DNA of 64,000 nt from NCBI GenBank assembly GCA_944990035.1, contig CALYLX010000048.1, forward strand, positions 62,001 to 126,000, in the 5' to 3' direction. A program made the translations under genes and the position numbers. The DNA is from Clitopilus passeckerianus (lineage: Eukaryota; Basidiomycota; Agaricomycetes; Agaricales; Entolomataceae). Under the pieces are notes generated by a model that made no database searches, was not told where the DNA came from, and saw only the letters and a list, made by a program, of their open reading frames with translations. This document shows, in pieces, positions 12,202-23,056 of the stretch; positions within the stretch are counted from its first letter, which is position 1; every line of letters starts with the position of its first letter.

Positions 12202-15200
12202 ATGGCAGCAGAACCCTCAACACCGCCGCAAACAACACCCGACCTCATCTATATCGCCTTCGTCTTGGACTCATCCCTCGCCCTAGCTTCAGAATGGCAT
12301 CGAATAATCATCGAATATATAACACCTATAATGAAGCGCCTCACCGAGGTTCATCCTAATGCTCGGGTATGTCCTGCATTCCACAGCTTGCATACCGTGG
12401 ACTGATCAACATGGCCTGGTTAGCCTCGAATGGCATTCGTGACATACGGCTGTTCCGATACGCTACCTTCGTCTGTTCTATGCAAGAGATTCTTTGTTGA
12501 ACCCACACCCGTTTCGAGGGAAATGAAGGAGAACCCTCGGGCCCTTGGTATCGGGCTTACCAATTCAGGCGCTGGTAGAGGAATGGCTGCGTTAGAAGGC
12601 TTAGTTGCTGCAATTGAGGTATGTCACGCCTGATATACTGCTAAGGGTATGCCTACTTACTTGATTGCTTGCAGCTCTTTGAGGGAGCGCGGAGATATGT
12701 ACCTCCACCCCCAAACCGCTCTCATATCAATCATATATTCCATATAACCGGCTCGCCACCGGACGATTCCTTGCATCCTGAGCAGAATGAGCTCCCTGCT
12801 TTCGATGAAATCACCTGGAAAGATATCCCTGATGAGCTGAAGAAGGTTCGTCTCGTATATGTTTGTCACTTCATTTCTAATGCTGATTCTGATTGCAGAG
12901 GAACATTAATTACAGTGTAATCAACCTCGCACAGAACCTTTCGCAGTATTCCGAAATACACTCGGCAGTAAGTCATGAGGCCTATATGCATCCGCATCGG
13001 CTGATTGTATGAGTCCAGGCTGCAGCTCCCAACTCCCCTAAAGAACCCTGGTTCTCAGTACGGCCTTCTCATGCAATCCTTCTCGCGGGTTTCCCGGTAT
13101 CTGCCCAGAAAGGTAACTTCTCATCACCAATTTGCCACACCCCCAATCTATATCATATGTGCTCCATCATGAAACCCTGTTATCTCGTGTTCTCATCCTG
13201 ATGTTCTTCGTAGCACCCAAACGTGGAGGCGATGCCCAACCCGGCGAGCGGACACCAGAAGCAAAGCGACAGCGGCTTACAGAAAAGTCTCCAAAAACTG
13301 CGCCTACGCCCAAAACACCGTCCACGCAACCCAAACCTTCCCCAGTCCTCCCTGCGAAAAAGCAGCCTCAGCCTCCACCTCCTACCGTTGCCCCAGAGCC
13401 AGTACCGACACCAATCGTCCCACCTACAATTCCTCCCCCTGCTCAACCACCTCAGGCACAACCCCAGCCAACACAGATTCCGCCACCCCAGATTCAACCT
13501 GGTGGTGGTCCTCCCAAGCCCACAAGCATTGCCCAACTAGCCACTCAACCCACTCTACAAAACATTTCAGTTATGGTCCAGAACATCAGGACTATGGAGG
13601 GAGAATTGCAAAAGATGGCGGTTGCCATGCAAAAGGTCCAACAGCAAGGAAACCCCGCTCTTCTGGAGCAACTCAAGGCAGAGTACGTGAAGAAGAATTT
13701 GACTTTCCAAAGGGGCAAACAGCTTCTGGCATTTATGCATAATCAGGCGTCTCAAGCCGGACAGAATAATGCAAATAATGGGAATGCTCCTCAGCCTCCC
13801 AAGGATGCACAAATGCCTGCAGCTGGTCAGCTACCTGTACCAAGGCAGCAATCGCCGGTTAAACGGGAGGCAACGCCGAATACAGGCGAGTTTCATTTAG
13901 GTCTTAGCTTTGAGCATACATTTACACAACTCGAACTTTCTAGGAATGGCCGGATCTTCTGCTATGGGTCACGAACGTACTTCCAGCCAATCCGTTCCTA
14001 TGGCCGTCAACCCTATGCCGAACACTCAGCCACCGAACCAATCCCCTCTCATACCACGTCTACAAGCCGCCAACAACCCCGCGCTCTCCGCTCAGATGCA
14101 AAAGTTGTTCGAACAACGTCATCGTCAACAAGGAGGCATACCGCAGAACATGGGAATGGGTGCTCCACATATGAGCCCAAGTATGAGTGCTATGGAGGCC
14201 AAGCCACTGCATGGGAGTATGAACATGCAGGGTCAGCAGCAGCCGGACCAGCAGCAGGTACACATGCCGATGCCGATGCCTGGACAAAGTATGATGTCCC
14301 AGCCCCAGAAACAGCAGCCCATTTGGCAAGGGTCGTTGTGCTGGAGTGGGACAGGTTCCGTGGGTAGAAGGGAGATGGTTGCGCATGTCATCGCAACGAC
14401 GTCCAATGTACACGAAAGGTTCGAGGAGCTTCGTGAGCATCGTTGTTTCGGTGGACTAATGCTTTCGACTGCAGTCATGCCGATACATGGCCAAAGACGA
14501 TGAACCTTGTACCATTACGCGATAATGCTGTTTCATCTAACGAGCTTCAGTCGTGGATTTCCAAGCACAAGCCAGTACTTTGTAGTATTAACGCCCAGCC
14601 TAATGCACCCGACCAGAAAAGCAACGACCATGCATACAGAACACTATGCACTCTTCTCATGTCGAGAAACATTGTGAGTGATATAGATTCGTTTTGATAT
14701 CTCCAATCCTGACCGAAATTTCTCTAAATTAGTATGCATCAGCATCTTGGACACTTCCTTCCGGAGAATCAAAGAATAATGTCATATTTTTCCCATTCAA
14801 GGACGGCATGATCGGCGCTTTCTTCCCCATAAATGGAGTTCCTGAGGTAAGGATGAATAGTTATTGTATTTCGTATTCCTTTCATCATTCTCAACCTCCA
14901 ACTTGAAGCCACTAGCACTAGCACCGCAGCAGCAGCAGCAACCACAATCACAACCGCCACTGCCACCACCACCACCACCACGGCCACCCCAGCATTTCGG
15001 GGGAATCCCCATATCATCAATTCCCCAAGAGTTCCTTGCTCGCCTGCAGGCGATGCCCGTAGAGGAAAGGGAAGGCGTGATGTTGAAACTCAAGCAGATG
15101 CATATGGAGCGTCAGGCATCGATGATGAAGCAGCAGGCCGGAGGAGGCGGAATGGGAATGCCAGGTGGATCGAACCCAATGAACAACCCGACTATCCTCA

Positions 15201-15523
15201 ATGCCCTGATGGCCATGAATAGTATGCAGCAACAGCAACAGGCGGCCCAACAGCAGCAGCAACAGCAACAACAGTCCCAACATGCAGACCTCGCTTTTGG
15301 TGGGAATGTGCCGAACTTCGGTGGTGGACAGCTGAATTTCATGAATGGTATGGGTATGGGTCAACCTGGACAGCAACCTGGACAACCGGGAATGATGGGA
15401 GGTGCTGGGCTACCTAGGCAGATGCCACCTGGAATGAGGATGCCAATGTCTGGACAGATTGACCCAAAGTTGATGCAGTCCTTCATGCATAGGAGTAATG
15501 ATGGAGGTGGAATGCCAGGATGA
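12202..15523 (+). CDS. MED25: Mediator complex subunit 25
   Basis: Ten exons give 922 residues: 12202-12366, 12424-12618, 12675-12845, 12899-12967, 13019-13112, 13214-13885, 13944-14418, 14475-14673, 14733-14846 and 14909-15523. Residues 1-230 resemble the MED25 von Willebrand A domain: a hydrophobic first strand (LIYIAFVLDSSLAL), VTYG, GMAALEGLVAAIELF, HIFHITGSPPD and NINYSVINLAQ. A Pro/Gln-rich linker contains a short helical stretch (about 350-410). A second conserved block begins IWQGSLCWSG, continues REMVAHVIA, WPKTMNL and VIFFPFKDGMIGAFFP, and fits the MED25 PTOV/ACID domain that receives transcriptional activators. The tail has CAG-coded Gln runs and Met/Gly repeats. The intron 13886-13943 has a GC donor (ACAG|GCGAGT); its removal restores the frame. 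The subunit acts in the nucleus as an activator-facing part of Mediator. Confidence 0.85.
15226..15275 (+). repeat. CAG/CAA microsatellite coding polyglutamine
   Basis: An imperfect CAG/CAA repeat in the last exon of MED25 codes for a Gln-rich run broken by a few other residues. It is likely to be length-variable between strains. Confidence 0.85.
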
Positions 15524-15839
15524 AGGTCGGGGGTTGATTGATTGTATACTTTTGGTACTATCCTTTTTGCTTTTGTTTCCTACGCGGCCATTCATTCGGC
15601 CATACTCTCTATTCTGTTGTACTTCTAATCTACAGCCTGGCGGTGACTAAACGGCCTTTGGCCACTCGGGCGATCTAATCAAGCAGTTATATTATGCTTT
15701 TTTGTCATCAACTTTGACGGCAAGCTGATGCCTCAAGGCGCTAAATTTGTACCGTCGGTTCTCCTGGCCACAGCAGTTTCAATATATAGCCTCTGTCGAT
15801 CGTAGAGCCTCTTGACTTGCCCTCGCTCCCTTCCTCGTT
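15524..15839. other. Intergenic region between MED25 and the SH3 gene
   Basis: It holds the MED25 3' region and the SH3-gene promoter. An AT-rich element (ATATATAG near 15783) lies about 55 bp before the SH3 start codon and may be its TATA element. Nothing else is seen. Confidence 0.45.
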
Positions 15840-16929
15840 ATGGATTCTAACGCTCTACTCTCTCATATCTTACATCAGACGAGGCAAAATGTTGAATTCC
15901 TTGTCGCTCAGAAACAGCTCACTCACGAGGTTGGGCAAGACATCCTTCGTAAAATACCCTCAAATCCAGTCAATGTTGGTTCAAGGAACGACCCCCATGC
16001 TCCTGCTCCTCTGGACGATGGAGTATCCGATCTAGCTAGACGGACTTCGACATTGAGCGTGAGCCAACCCACTGCGGCGGCGGCTACCAGCACGATCCAT
16101 ACTATACCAGCGTCTGGATCTTTGCCGACTCCTGCTTATTCTGCTGTTTCATCTACGGCATCTTTACCGGGACCGCTTACAGCTTACGCTTCTCCCATTG
16201 TCTTCGAAGCAAAGGCTTTGTGGAACTACTGTCAGGTACGTCTAAACCGTTCATACCTGTCTTCGTTCCATCTAACCTCCTGATTCCCCAGGATCCGGCA
16301 GATCTATCGTTCCGCGCGGGAGATATAATCCATGTAACTGCTGAAACTAATGCCGATTGGTGGACTGGCTTCGTCCGAGACGATCCCTCCAAGAAGCAGG
16401 GCCTCTTTCCATCTAACTACGTTGAAAGGATTCCAGGCCCACCACCAACAAATCCGAGCTCACCATCCAATCCACCATACCCACAAGCACCGCAAAATCA
16501 ATACCAGCACGAGAAAGCACCAGGCTACGGTGGATACCAACCATATCAGTCCCCATCCGAGCCTCCACCCCGGCATGGAGGTTATTCATCATATACTCCT
16601 CCTCAAGGGCAGCCGGGAGGTGGGTACTATCAACCACCGCCTCCTGTTGGCACGGTGGGGCTCCCAGTCGGCCAACCCCAACCATCTGCAGAGCAACCAC
16701 CAAAGAAAACGTTCGGAGGCAAATTTGGAAATACGGTGAGCTTTGTTCGTCATTAACATGGCTCATGGCTCATCCACACCCTGGTGAATGATTAGTTGGC
16801 TCAATCAGCTGTTGGTGGACTTGGTTTTGGCGCTGGTGAGCATCGAACATCCCAGAGACTACGAGTAAACCCATCAATAACTTTTTAGGATCGGCTGTTG
16901 GGAGTGGTATCGTCAATTCTATCTTCTGA
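15840..16929 (+). CDS. SH3-domain actin-patch protein, LSB1/PIN3-like
   Basis: Exons 15840-16235, 16292-16735, 16796-16835 and 16889-16929 give 306 residues. The N-terminal 45 residues form a helix (LLSHILHQTRQNVEFLVAQK...LRKIP) that matches the start of yeast Lsb1/Lsb2(Pin3). A single SH3 domain at about 122-183 has the ALWNY, ALYDY-like strand, DLSFRAGDII, the WW pair (DWWTGF) and the GLFPSNYVE motif that bind Pro-rich ligands. The remainder is Pro/Gly/Tyr-rich with PPPP runs, and the end is Gly-rich (AVGGLGFGAGSAVGSGIVNSIF). In yeast these proteins bind Las17/WASP and affect actin patches and prion induction. The same partner is inferred here, not seen. One intron splits the SH3 domain right after the first strand. 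Confidence 0.85.
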
Positions 16930-17237
16930 GCAATGCATATTGGACCAAGGTTACTGCGTCTTATGTACCGGGGAAAGCCATGTAGTGTAAGTAGATTCAA
17001 CACCGCGTCGTTCTTACAACCCGCAACCACCATAAACCGTGTGTTCATCATATTTCATTAAGATCGTGGCATTCCTCAGGACAAGAACTAAACTAAACTA
17101 TTGTACAAGGATAGCAAGAGCGGTAGATAACTATAACTACAAACGAACAAAGGAAAACAATGAATGCAAGGCGAGAAGACAATGGAGGGTTTTTGGACGT
17201 GAAAGGGCATTAATTTGGGTGCGTGACGAAGGTAACT
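16930..17237. other. Convergent 3' region
   Basis: The SH3 gene (+) and the GH16 gene (-) end toward each other here. No gene is seen. Confidence 0.5.
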
Positions 17238-18470
17238 TTAGGAGAAAATTCGAAGGGAGTTGATTTCCCAGTAGGCCTTTTTGAAAGCCCCAGGATTCCT
17301 GTTGACATCTGAAGGGGAAAGGGTTCAGTCACCGGAGCCGAATGATATATATGAGACGGTACTCACACTCATCACAACTCTGGGCAACGGGACATCCAGA
17401 TTGACCCCAGACAGCGCCGGCCCAATCACCCTGTCGAAGAAGGTCGGTATCACAACTGTAGCTGAAGGAACTTACTACTCACGCAAAAAGTAGTGTCGAA
17501 GATGATAGAGTGCGAGTTGAAATGAGAATCGTAATCGCATTGGTCAAGAGGGAAATAGGCAGCAGGACGACCCCAGGACCTCGGCTCCACAATGCCTCTT
17601 CCTTTGACATCTGAGGGGACATTGGCATAGCGCGGCCAATACCAAATGCTTATACCAAACTCGCGAGACTTCTCCATGGCGTAATACCCACCACCAACAG
17701 AGTTGAGCGATTCGCCATAGCTGTTTGGAGTTGTCCATTTGACACCGCATCCTTGATTCCCGCTGCTATAGACGTCGCAGTTGGTGGTATAGGTTGCTCC
17801 AGTCTGTTCCCTCCATTGGGGAACCACACAGTTTGGGCCCGTATGCAATGTGGCAAGATTATCGGGCTGAATATGAACACCTAGGTGGCCACATATGTTA
17901 ATAAATTGGCGACGTCTTTTAAAGCAGCAGGTTTACCTTCGATAATATCGATCTCACCACCGTTCGGCCAAGGCCCTTGCTGACTGAGAGTCCAGAATGC
18001 AGGCCAAGTGCCGCAGCCTTGGGGCATGTGTGTCAAGTCCAGCACGACGACGAATTCATCCCAGGCATCATACGAGACGATACGGACGCTATCTCTTCCC
18101 CTGGAAGACGAGTCGACTACGTTCTGCGAGTCAACTCGCATCACGAATTTGTCTCCTGAAGCTGTAAAAGGAGGTGTGAGTTTTGTCGCCTAATAGTTGG
18201 AGATGACGTGAGCCTACCATACGACAAGTTGGTTGCTCTTGCAGTATTCTGGTCAACATAGTTGACTCGACCGTGTGTTGGGTCATTGCCGGTCTCCCAT
18301 TTGAAGAAGCTGAAGAAGTCACGGCCAGAAATATCCTGGTCGATTGCATAGGTCCTCTGGGCGCCGAAGGACATATGAACGCCGGTGCTATAGTCGGGGG
18401 AGGCGAACGACAATGAGGGTGCTTTTAGGAGAGACAGGAGGAGCGTCGAGTACATGAGTCCAGAAATCAT
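17238..18470 (-). CDS. Secreted GH16 endo-beta-1,3(4)-glucanase (laminarinase type)
   Basis: Five exons (18470-18218, 18161-17937, 17880-17483, 17430-17367, 17308-17238) give 336 residues. The chosen start makes a signal peptide (MISGLMYSTLLLSLL...SFA) before the mature domain. The catalytic GH16 motif GGEIDIIEG is complete, with Glu nucleophile, Asp and Glu acid/base. Surrounding family features are DPTHGRVNYVDQ, CGTWPAFWT, the Cys-rich GCGVKW region, SYGESLN, FGISIWYWPR and CDYDSHFNSHSIIFDTTFC followed by GDWAG. The enzyme cleaves beta-1,3- and mixed-linked glucans, so it may remodel the fungus's own wall or degrade outside glucans. An upstream in-frame ATG at 18656 would add 62 residues and turn the signal peptide into an internal membrane anchor; I consider it 5' leader. 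TATATA lies about 130 bp upstream. Confidence 0.92.
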
Positions 18471-19161
18471 GGCGAATGATAATATGCACAGCAGTATTAG
18501 ATTACGCCAGTTAAGGAGGGGGAATTGAGAGAAAGCCGAGTTTTTGTGGTTTTTTGGCCCGAGAAAGGGTGAAGAGACCAGTCTCAAGTGGTGGTGCGAT
18601 ATATAAGAGGTAAAGCGGTGACAGAGGGGCTGACGCGAAGTTGAACATTTGGGCATCTTGGAAAGGCGACCGACTACCCCTTAATGGTAAGTTCTTTATT
18701 CGGATGCGCTGTGGTTAAAGCTTAAATGTTGGATCCGGCAGTGATATGTTCTCAGAGCTATCCCTTTGTTGTGCTAATTCACGCCACAATGTGGTCACCG
18801 AAGGTCTATAAGAATCAGACCCTCCCGTAAGTAACGACATCGATGAGCTGGCAAGCCACTGGCGACGCGAAGAACGTCTGGAGAACGCGAAGACGCGTCA
18901 AGAAACCTGAATCACATGATCGCGTGAAGCTAAAATTGAACACTCGTCAAATACGGAAGGCCGCCAAGGGCACAAGGGTCGCTTGGCCAGGTTTGCGCCT
19001 CCTCTTCAGGTCTAGAGTCTGAATCCTTTGGTTTGCTTCCCCTAATCATCTCCTCTCGAAACCTACACAATGTCTTGGAGATCGACGACATATAAACCAC
19101 TGCGAATGTCTGGACATCGTCTTTGAGAATCCCGGCCTCTCGACCACCGACCATCACCATC
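18471..19161. promoter_or_regulatory. Divergent promoter region between GH16 and membrane-protein genes
   Basis: About 690 bp separate opposite start codons. Apart from the TATA-like element at 18600 no specific site is recognised. Confidence 0.45.
18600..18605 (-). promoter_or_regulatory. Candidate TATA box of the GH16 gene
   Basis: TATATA lies about 130 bp upstream of the preferred GH16 start codon. It lies between that codon and the rejected upstream ATG at 18656, which supports starting at 18470. Confidence 0.4.
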
Positions 19162-19890
19162 ATGCGGGCTGGTCTTCTTGTTTTGACCTTCCTAGGCTTG
19201 ACTTTCGCTCAGAACACTGGGCCAGAGCAGACGTCAGCTCCTACTCCTGCGTCTGCACCTGTCCCTCCTTTTCAGTCCGTTCCAGGTCCCTCTACAATTA
19301 CAACCCCGCCCGTGGGCAGAACCTCGCCGAACACAGCGTTTTCGCCAAATAGGTCTATTCCCCCTGGTGGATCCCATCGCGGCCACCATCGGCCATCTCA
19401 AGGTCGTAACAGGCGGCTCAAGGAACAACGCGAAAGGGCCCGCAAACGTGCCTCAATCATATTCGGAAGTGTGATGGGTGGTCTAGTATTCCTCTTCATT
19501 GTTGGGACTGGCTTGATGTGTATCAGACGTCGCCGCATCGTAAAGCGCAGGCTTGCTCTCCAAGAGAGGATTGGCGCCAACTCAGGACCCCATGACTCCA
19601 GATATAGTGAACACTTTGATTCGATAGAGAAACTGCACGCCGCCTCTGGCGACCGCGTTCCCAAAGACAAGGCTCCGGGCAGATTCCCCGCCTTGTTGTC
19701 CTGGTTTAAGCTCAAGCACCTCAACAATGAGCCTCAAAACACGGCTGATGAGGCAGCGTCAGAAACAGATCTTGAGGGCGCCACCCTCCACTCAGTTTAT
19801 GGATCAGAGGATTCGTTCGTCAACCCTGAGAATCACCTCAGCGGGACCCACATTGGCTCATCTCATACGCTGGAGAAGCCGTCGACTTGA
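19162..19890 (+). CDS. Single-pass membrane protein with signal peptide, function unknown
   Basis: This is one exon of 242 residues. The start at 19162 gives a typical signal peptide (MRAGLLVLTFLGLTFAQ). A Thr/Pro/Ser-rich ectodomain of about 75 residues follows and would be heavily O-glycosylated. Then comes an Arg-rich stretch, one membrane helix (SVMGGLVFLFIVGTGLMCI, about residues 112-132) and a basic stop-transfer sequence (RRRRIVKRR). The cytoplasmic tail of about 100 residues is Ser-rich and acidic. This layout resembles fungal wall-stress sensors (Wsc/Mid2 type) but no WSC domain or Cys pattern is present, so that role is only a guess. An in-frame ATG at 19123 would spoil the signal peptide. 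A possible intron lies in the 3' untranslated region (about 19902-19956). Confidence 0.75.
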   Translation: MRAGLLVLTFLGLTFAQNTGPEQTSAPTPASAPVPPFQSVPGPSTITTPPVGRTSPNTAFSPNRSIPPGGSHRGHHRPSQGRNRRLKEQRERARKRASIIFGSVMGGLVFLFIVGTGLMCIRRRRIVKRRLALQERIGANSGPHDSRYSEHFDSIEKLHAASGDRVPKDKAPGRFPALLSWFKLKHLNNEPQNTADEAASETDLEGATLHSVYGSEDSFVNPENHLSGTHIGSSHTLEKPST

Positions 19891-20752
19891 GTGTGTTGCA
19901 GGTGAGCCTCCAAATCTTAGGAACTGATTTGCCTAACTAAACGCATCTGCACACAGATTGCCTTCTAATAATTGAATTGAAACTGAACATTTTTCATTGC
20001 TTACTGTATTGTATCTTTTCTCTCACTTCTCTGGTCATGTATCGCTAGGATGGAATATGCCCTTTTGTACTTTTACGTGGAATTTACCTTCAATTTGTAT
20101 AAAATGTTAACGCTTTGAGATACTCTAGTTATTAGAAACGAAACAGGTAACCTTCGAAGTTCTCGGAGAGTGCAGGTTTTTCTAAAAAAGGGAATTAGCG
20201 GAGAGCCCGAATTTTCCCCGCCATTTTTCGCTTGGTTTTGCTTTCATGTAAACCACGACTTGTGAGCAAAGTCATGCAAGCCACCGACAGCCTTTATGAC
20301 GGAATAACAAACGGGCATCTCTCTAGCTTTGAAATTCGACCCTGTTCACTGGCCTGTGGCTCACAGACAATCTCAAGTTCGAAACACATTCCAATCTTCT
20401 GAGATACCATTTCTGGCACAACACCGGCGAACCTTTGCAACATTACCGACTAAAGTTGACACCGAGGCATCATGTCATGATACAACTATATCCTAGGGGT
20501 AATCGCACGCGATAGACGGCCCTCATATGTCAAGCTCGACCCAAGATAAGGTTAGCCCGCCTCGTGTCGACCGCATTGCAGCAGGAGGCAACTGCCACTT
20601 AAGGGAAGTTTGTATATTTCCACTTGCAGTGGTGCCGATCACAGTGCGGCATTCGTACGTTTTCTTGAAGGCCAACGTTGATTTAGGACCATAAAAGGCT
20701 TATCCTGCAGGCTAATGCACGTTCTGCTTCACGCTTCGCGTCATCCTGTGTC
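19891..20752. other. Intergenic stretch
   Basis: No gene, RNA or repeat is recognised in these 860 bp. It should contain the 3' region of the membrane-protein gene and the promoter of the coiled-coil/zinc-finger gene. Confidence 0.5.
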
Positions 20753-21974
20753 ATGGAGTCGAGCCCTAAAGATGAACACCACGCGTGTGCGGAAAAACTC
20801 CAGGTTGCCCAACACTCCCGTCGTCTCTTGATGAACTCCTTGAACCACATAACAGACTTTGACGCTGCGATACAGCAAGCTCTGGATGAAAACCGCGACG
20901 CTATCATCAAGACATGTACTTATCTGGAAACTCACGAGAGGCTCTTGTTAGAGACCCGACGGGACCAGGAAAGGATACGAAGGAGCTTTCAAGAGATGGA
21001 GAACGTCTTCACCCAGACGGAAGATCGGATTGCAAAATATTTAGACGCCTTAAAGGATGACAGGGAACGACTACAGTCTCGCCAGCAGAACTTGGAAGGC
21101 CTCTCCGAGCGAAACCACCGAAATACAAACGACCTAATGCGACTGATAGTCAACGAGGATGCACCCTCCAATGCTGGTCCTTCGTCGATGAAACGGCCAG
21201 CTGACAGGAGTAAAGCCGCGATCTCAAATTTACTTTCTGAGCCTGAAGAAGATACCGCAACCCCCGTCCAAAAGCGTCCCAGAATTGACTTACAGGACGA
21301 TACTCCCATCAGGCCAAAGTCTTCGATGGCCACTTCATCAGTGAGTAGACTAAAATTTTAAATTCACGGCTACTTCGAGTTTCTTACATGACAACTCTGT
21401 AGTTCAGGCTTCTATCCAAACCCTACGATTCTGTACCCTCGGGCTCAAACACTCAGCGTGAAACCCAAATCATGAAACCAAGTTACGCATCTAGTACGAC
21501 ACTCATGCGGTCCTCCGGCTCTACTAGTCCCAGATCATCTGCCTCGAGCATGCTTGTCGATGCCAGCCCACTGGCACGCCCGCAGTCCTTAAACCCACGA
21601 GCATCCTTCCGGGTTAAAGTTACAGAAGCAGCTCGACCCCACGAGTTCAAGCCATACGACGTTTCAAATGCATCGGACAAGAAAAGTGAGTCCTCTCGTA
21701 GCACTCGACGATAAATCTGGCTGATAAATATGCAGCAGACCCACCACTCGCGCCTCGCCATGAGAGGGTGTGTACTGGTTGTAAACAGATGGGTCGCCGG
21801 AGGGATGGCAAATGTATTGAAAAATGGGGCCCTGGGCCTGAAGGTCCTGGAACCCTATGTGGAAAGTACGAAAAGTTTTACTCGAACACCCTGGATCGCA
21901 ATTAATTCAGTCACTCCCCTGACTTTAGGTGTCAAAGAGCTTACAGGTCAAAGCGTTCGAATCAAGATGGCTGA
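20753..21974 (+). CDS. Coiled-coil protein with C-terminal GATA-like zinc finger
   Basis: Exons 20753-21340, 21403-21685, 21736-21865 and 21929-21974 give 348 residues. Residues 20-125 are strongly helical and charged (heptads such as TRRDQERIRRSFQEMENVF), which suggests a coiled coil. A Ser/Pro-rich middle with a KRPR basic motif follows. The last 50 residues, visible only after splicing, have VCTGCKQ, then WGPGPEGPGTLCGKCQRAY. This Cx2C...Cx2C pattern with Trp and GPxGPxTLC resembles a GATA-type finger, but the spacing between Cys pairs is longer and the usual LWRR and NACG residues are altered. It may bind zinc and DNA or act as a protein-interaction finger. The function is unknown and the family was not recognised beyond the finger. 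Confidence 0.75.
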
Positions 21975-23056
21975 AATTATGACAACGTATGAAAAAGCTC
22001 TTAAGGATATTACGAAAACAGGTGCTGGTCATCTTACGACGTGCTTTCTGCCCCAATGATTTCTTCGAATGATTGTAGATAATTCGGGTATCATATTTTT
22101 AATTTTCATGTATGATAGAAACTCCGTTAGTTGATGGCGACGGGAGTTTGAGGGGGCCAGAGGGCGACGACAAGCAGAAGCAGTAGAGTAGGACCATACA
22201 AAAACCCCTTGCTCAATTAGAAATTATTTTATAAATTTATTTCCCCTGATAGATTCAACTCGGAATTCATTACATGTGGTAATGACGTTGTTCGGTAATT
22301 ACGGCGCCAGTAAAAAACTTGGCATATAGCAGTGCCTAGCAATGAAGGGCTGTGAAGTAGTTTGAATACGATAGTTCCATTCGTTTTCAGATGAGAGAGG
22401 TTGATTAAACCTTCCGAAGGGTATTTCGCCTGGAACTGAAGTTCGAGTCCGCTCACAAGCTTCGACTCGGAGTTCCACTACCGAAACTTACATTTGACAG
22501 CCAATGATGGAATCACTGGGGGCAGATTCGTCGATTATTGGCAGGGCTACCCTCCAACGAAGTCAGAGCTCTTCCGGTGAACTTCGTATGGTAACGTAGT
22601 CTCGAGTCGACTCGGACTCGTGCGTCTAATATTGTACTAGTGGTCCTCCGAATGGTACATTCGGCCGATATACCAGAGAAATAACGAGCAGTGACACCGG
22701 GTCCCCGAAGCCAGCCTTAGAATATCTGGGTTTCCTGGATGGGAGGGGAAGGAGGAAAGCCCTTGCAAACCATACTTGGTGAAGATAAGATAAGATTAGA
22801 TGCGGTGCCATCAAAGTTGTCACACGGTCAACGTCCAAGCCCATCACTATGACATGGAAGCACTCATTCGCAACCAGCTGCTCACGTAGCTTGCAGGCAG
22901 TGGCGCTGAAGGCTCTGGCTATATAAACGGCTTTAAGGGTATTCTGAGCGCATATACCACCATAGACTCTCTTTTATACCGGCACTCCAATACCAAAGGT
23001 CATACAGCCCGAGGCTCGACTGTTTCTGCACACTCGTTTCATCAAGATTCTACATC
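21975..23056. other. Intergenic region, promoter of the next gene
   Basis: No gene is seen in about 1.1 kb. Short frames on the minus strand (22229-22456, 22626-22847) have no motif. A good TATA element lies near the end. Confidence 0.5.
22920..22927 (+). promoter_or_regulatory. Candidate TATA box
   Basis: TATATAAA lies 137 bp before the start codon at 23057 and is followed by a C/T-rich leader. Confidence 0.5.

Noticed and set aside
13132..14367. A single 411-codon frame that could be taken as one gene
   Set aside because: It starts inside a MED25 intron and leaves the true frame after 13885; the other frame carries the conserved MED25 C-terminal domain.
18471..18656. Upstream in-frame start for the GH16 enzyme, making a membrane-anchored form
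   Set aside because: The added 62 residues are unlike the family, a TATA-like element lies inside them, and the later ATG gives a normal signal peptide.
22438..22452. tRNA-like B-box sequence GTTCGAGTCC
   Set aside because: The flanking bases do not pair into a T stem and no A box or acceptor stem is found at the right distance.
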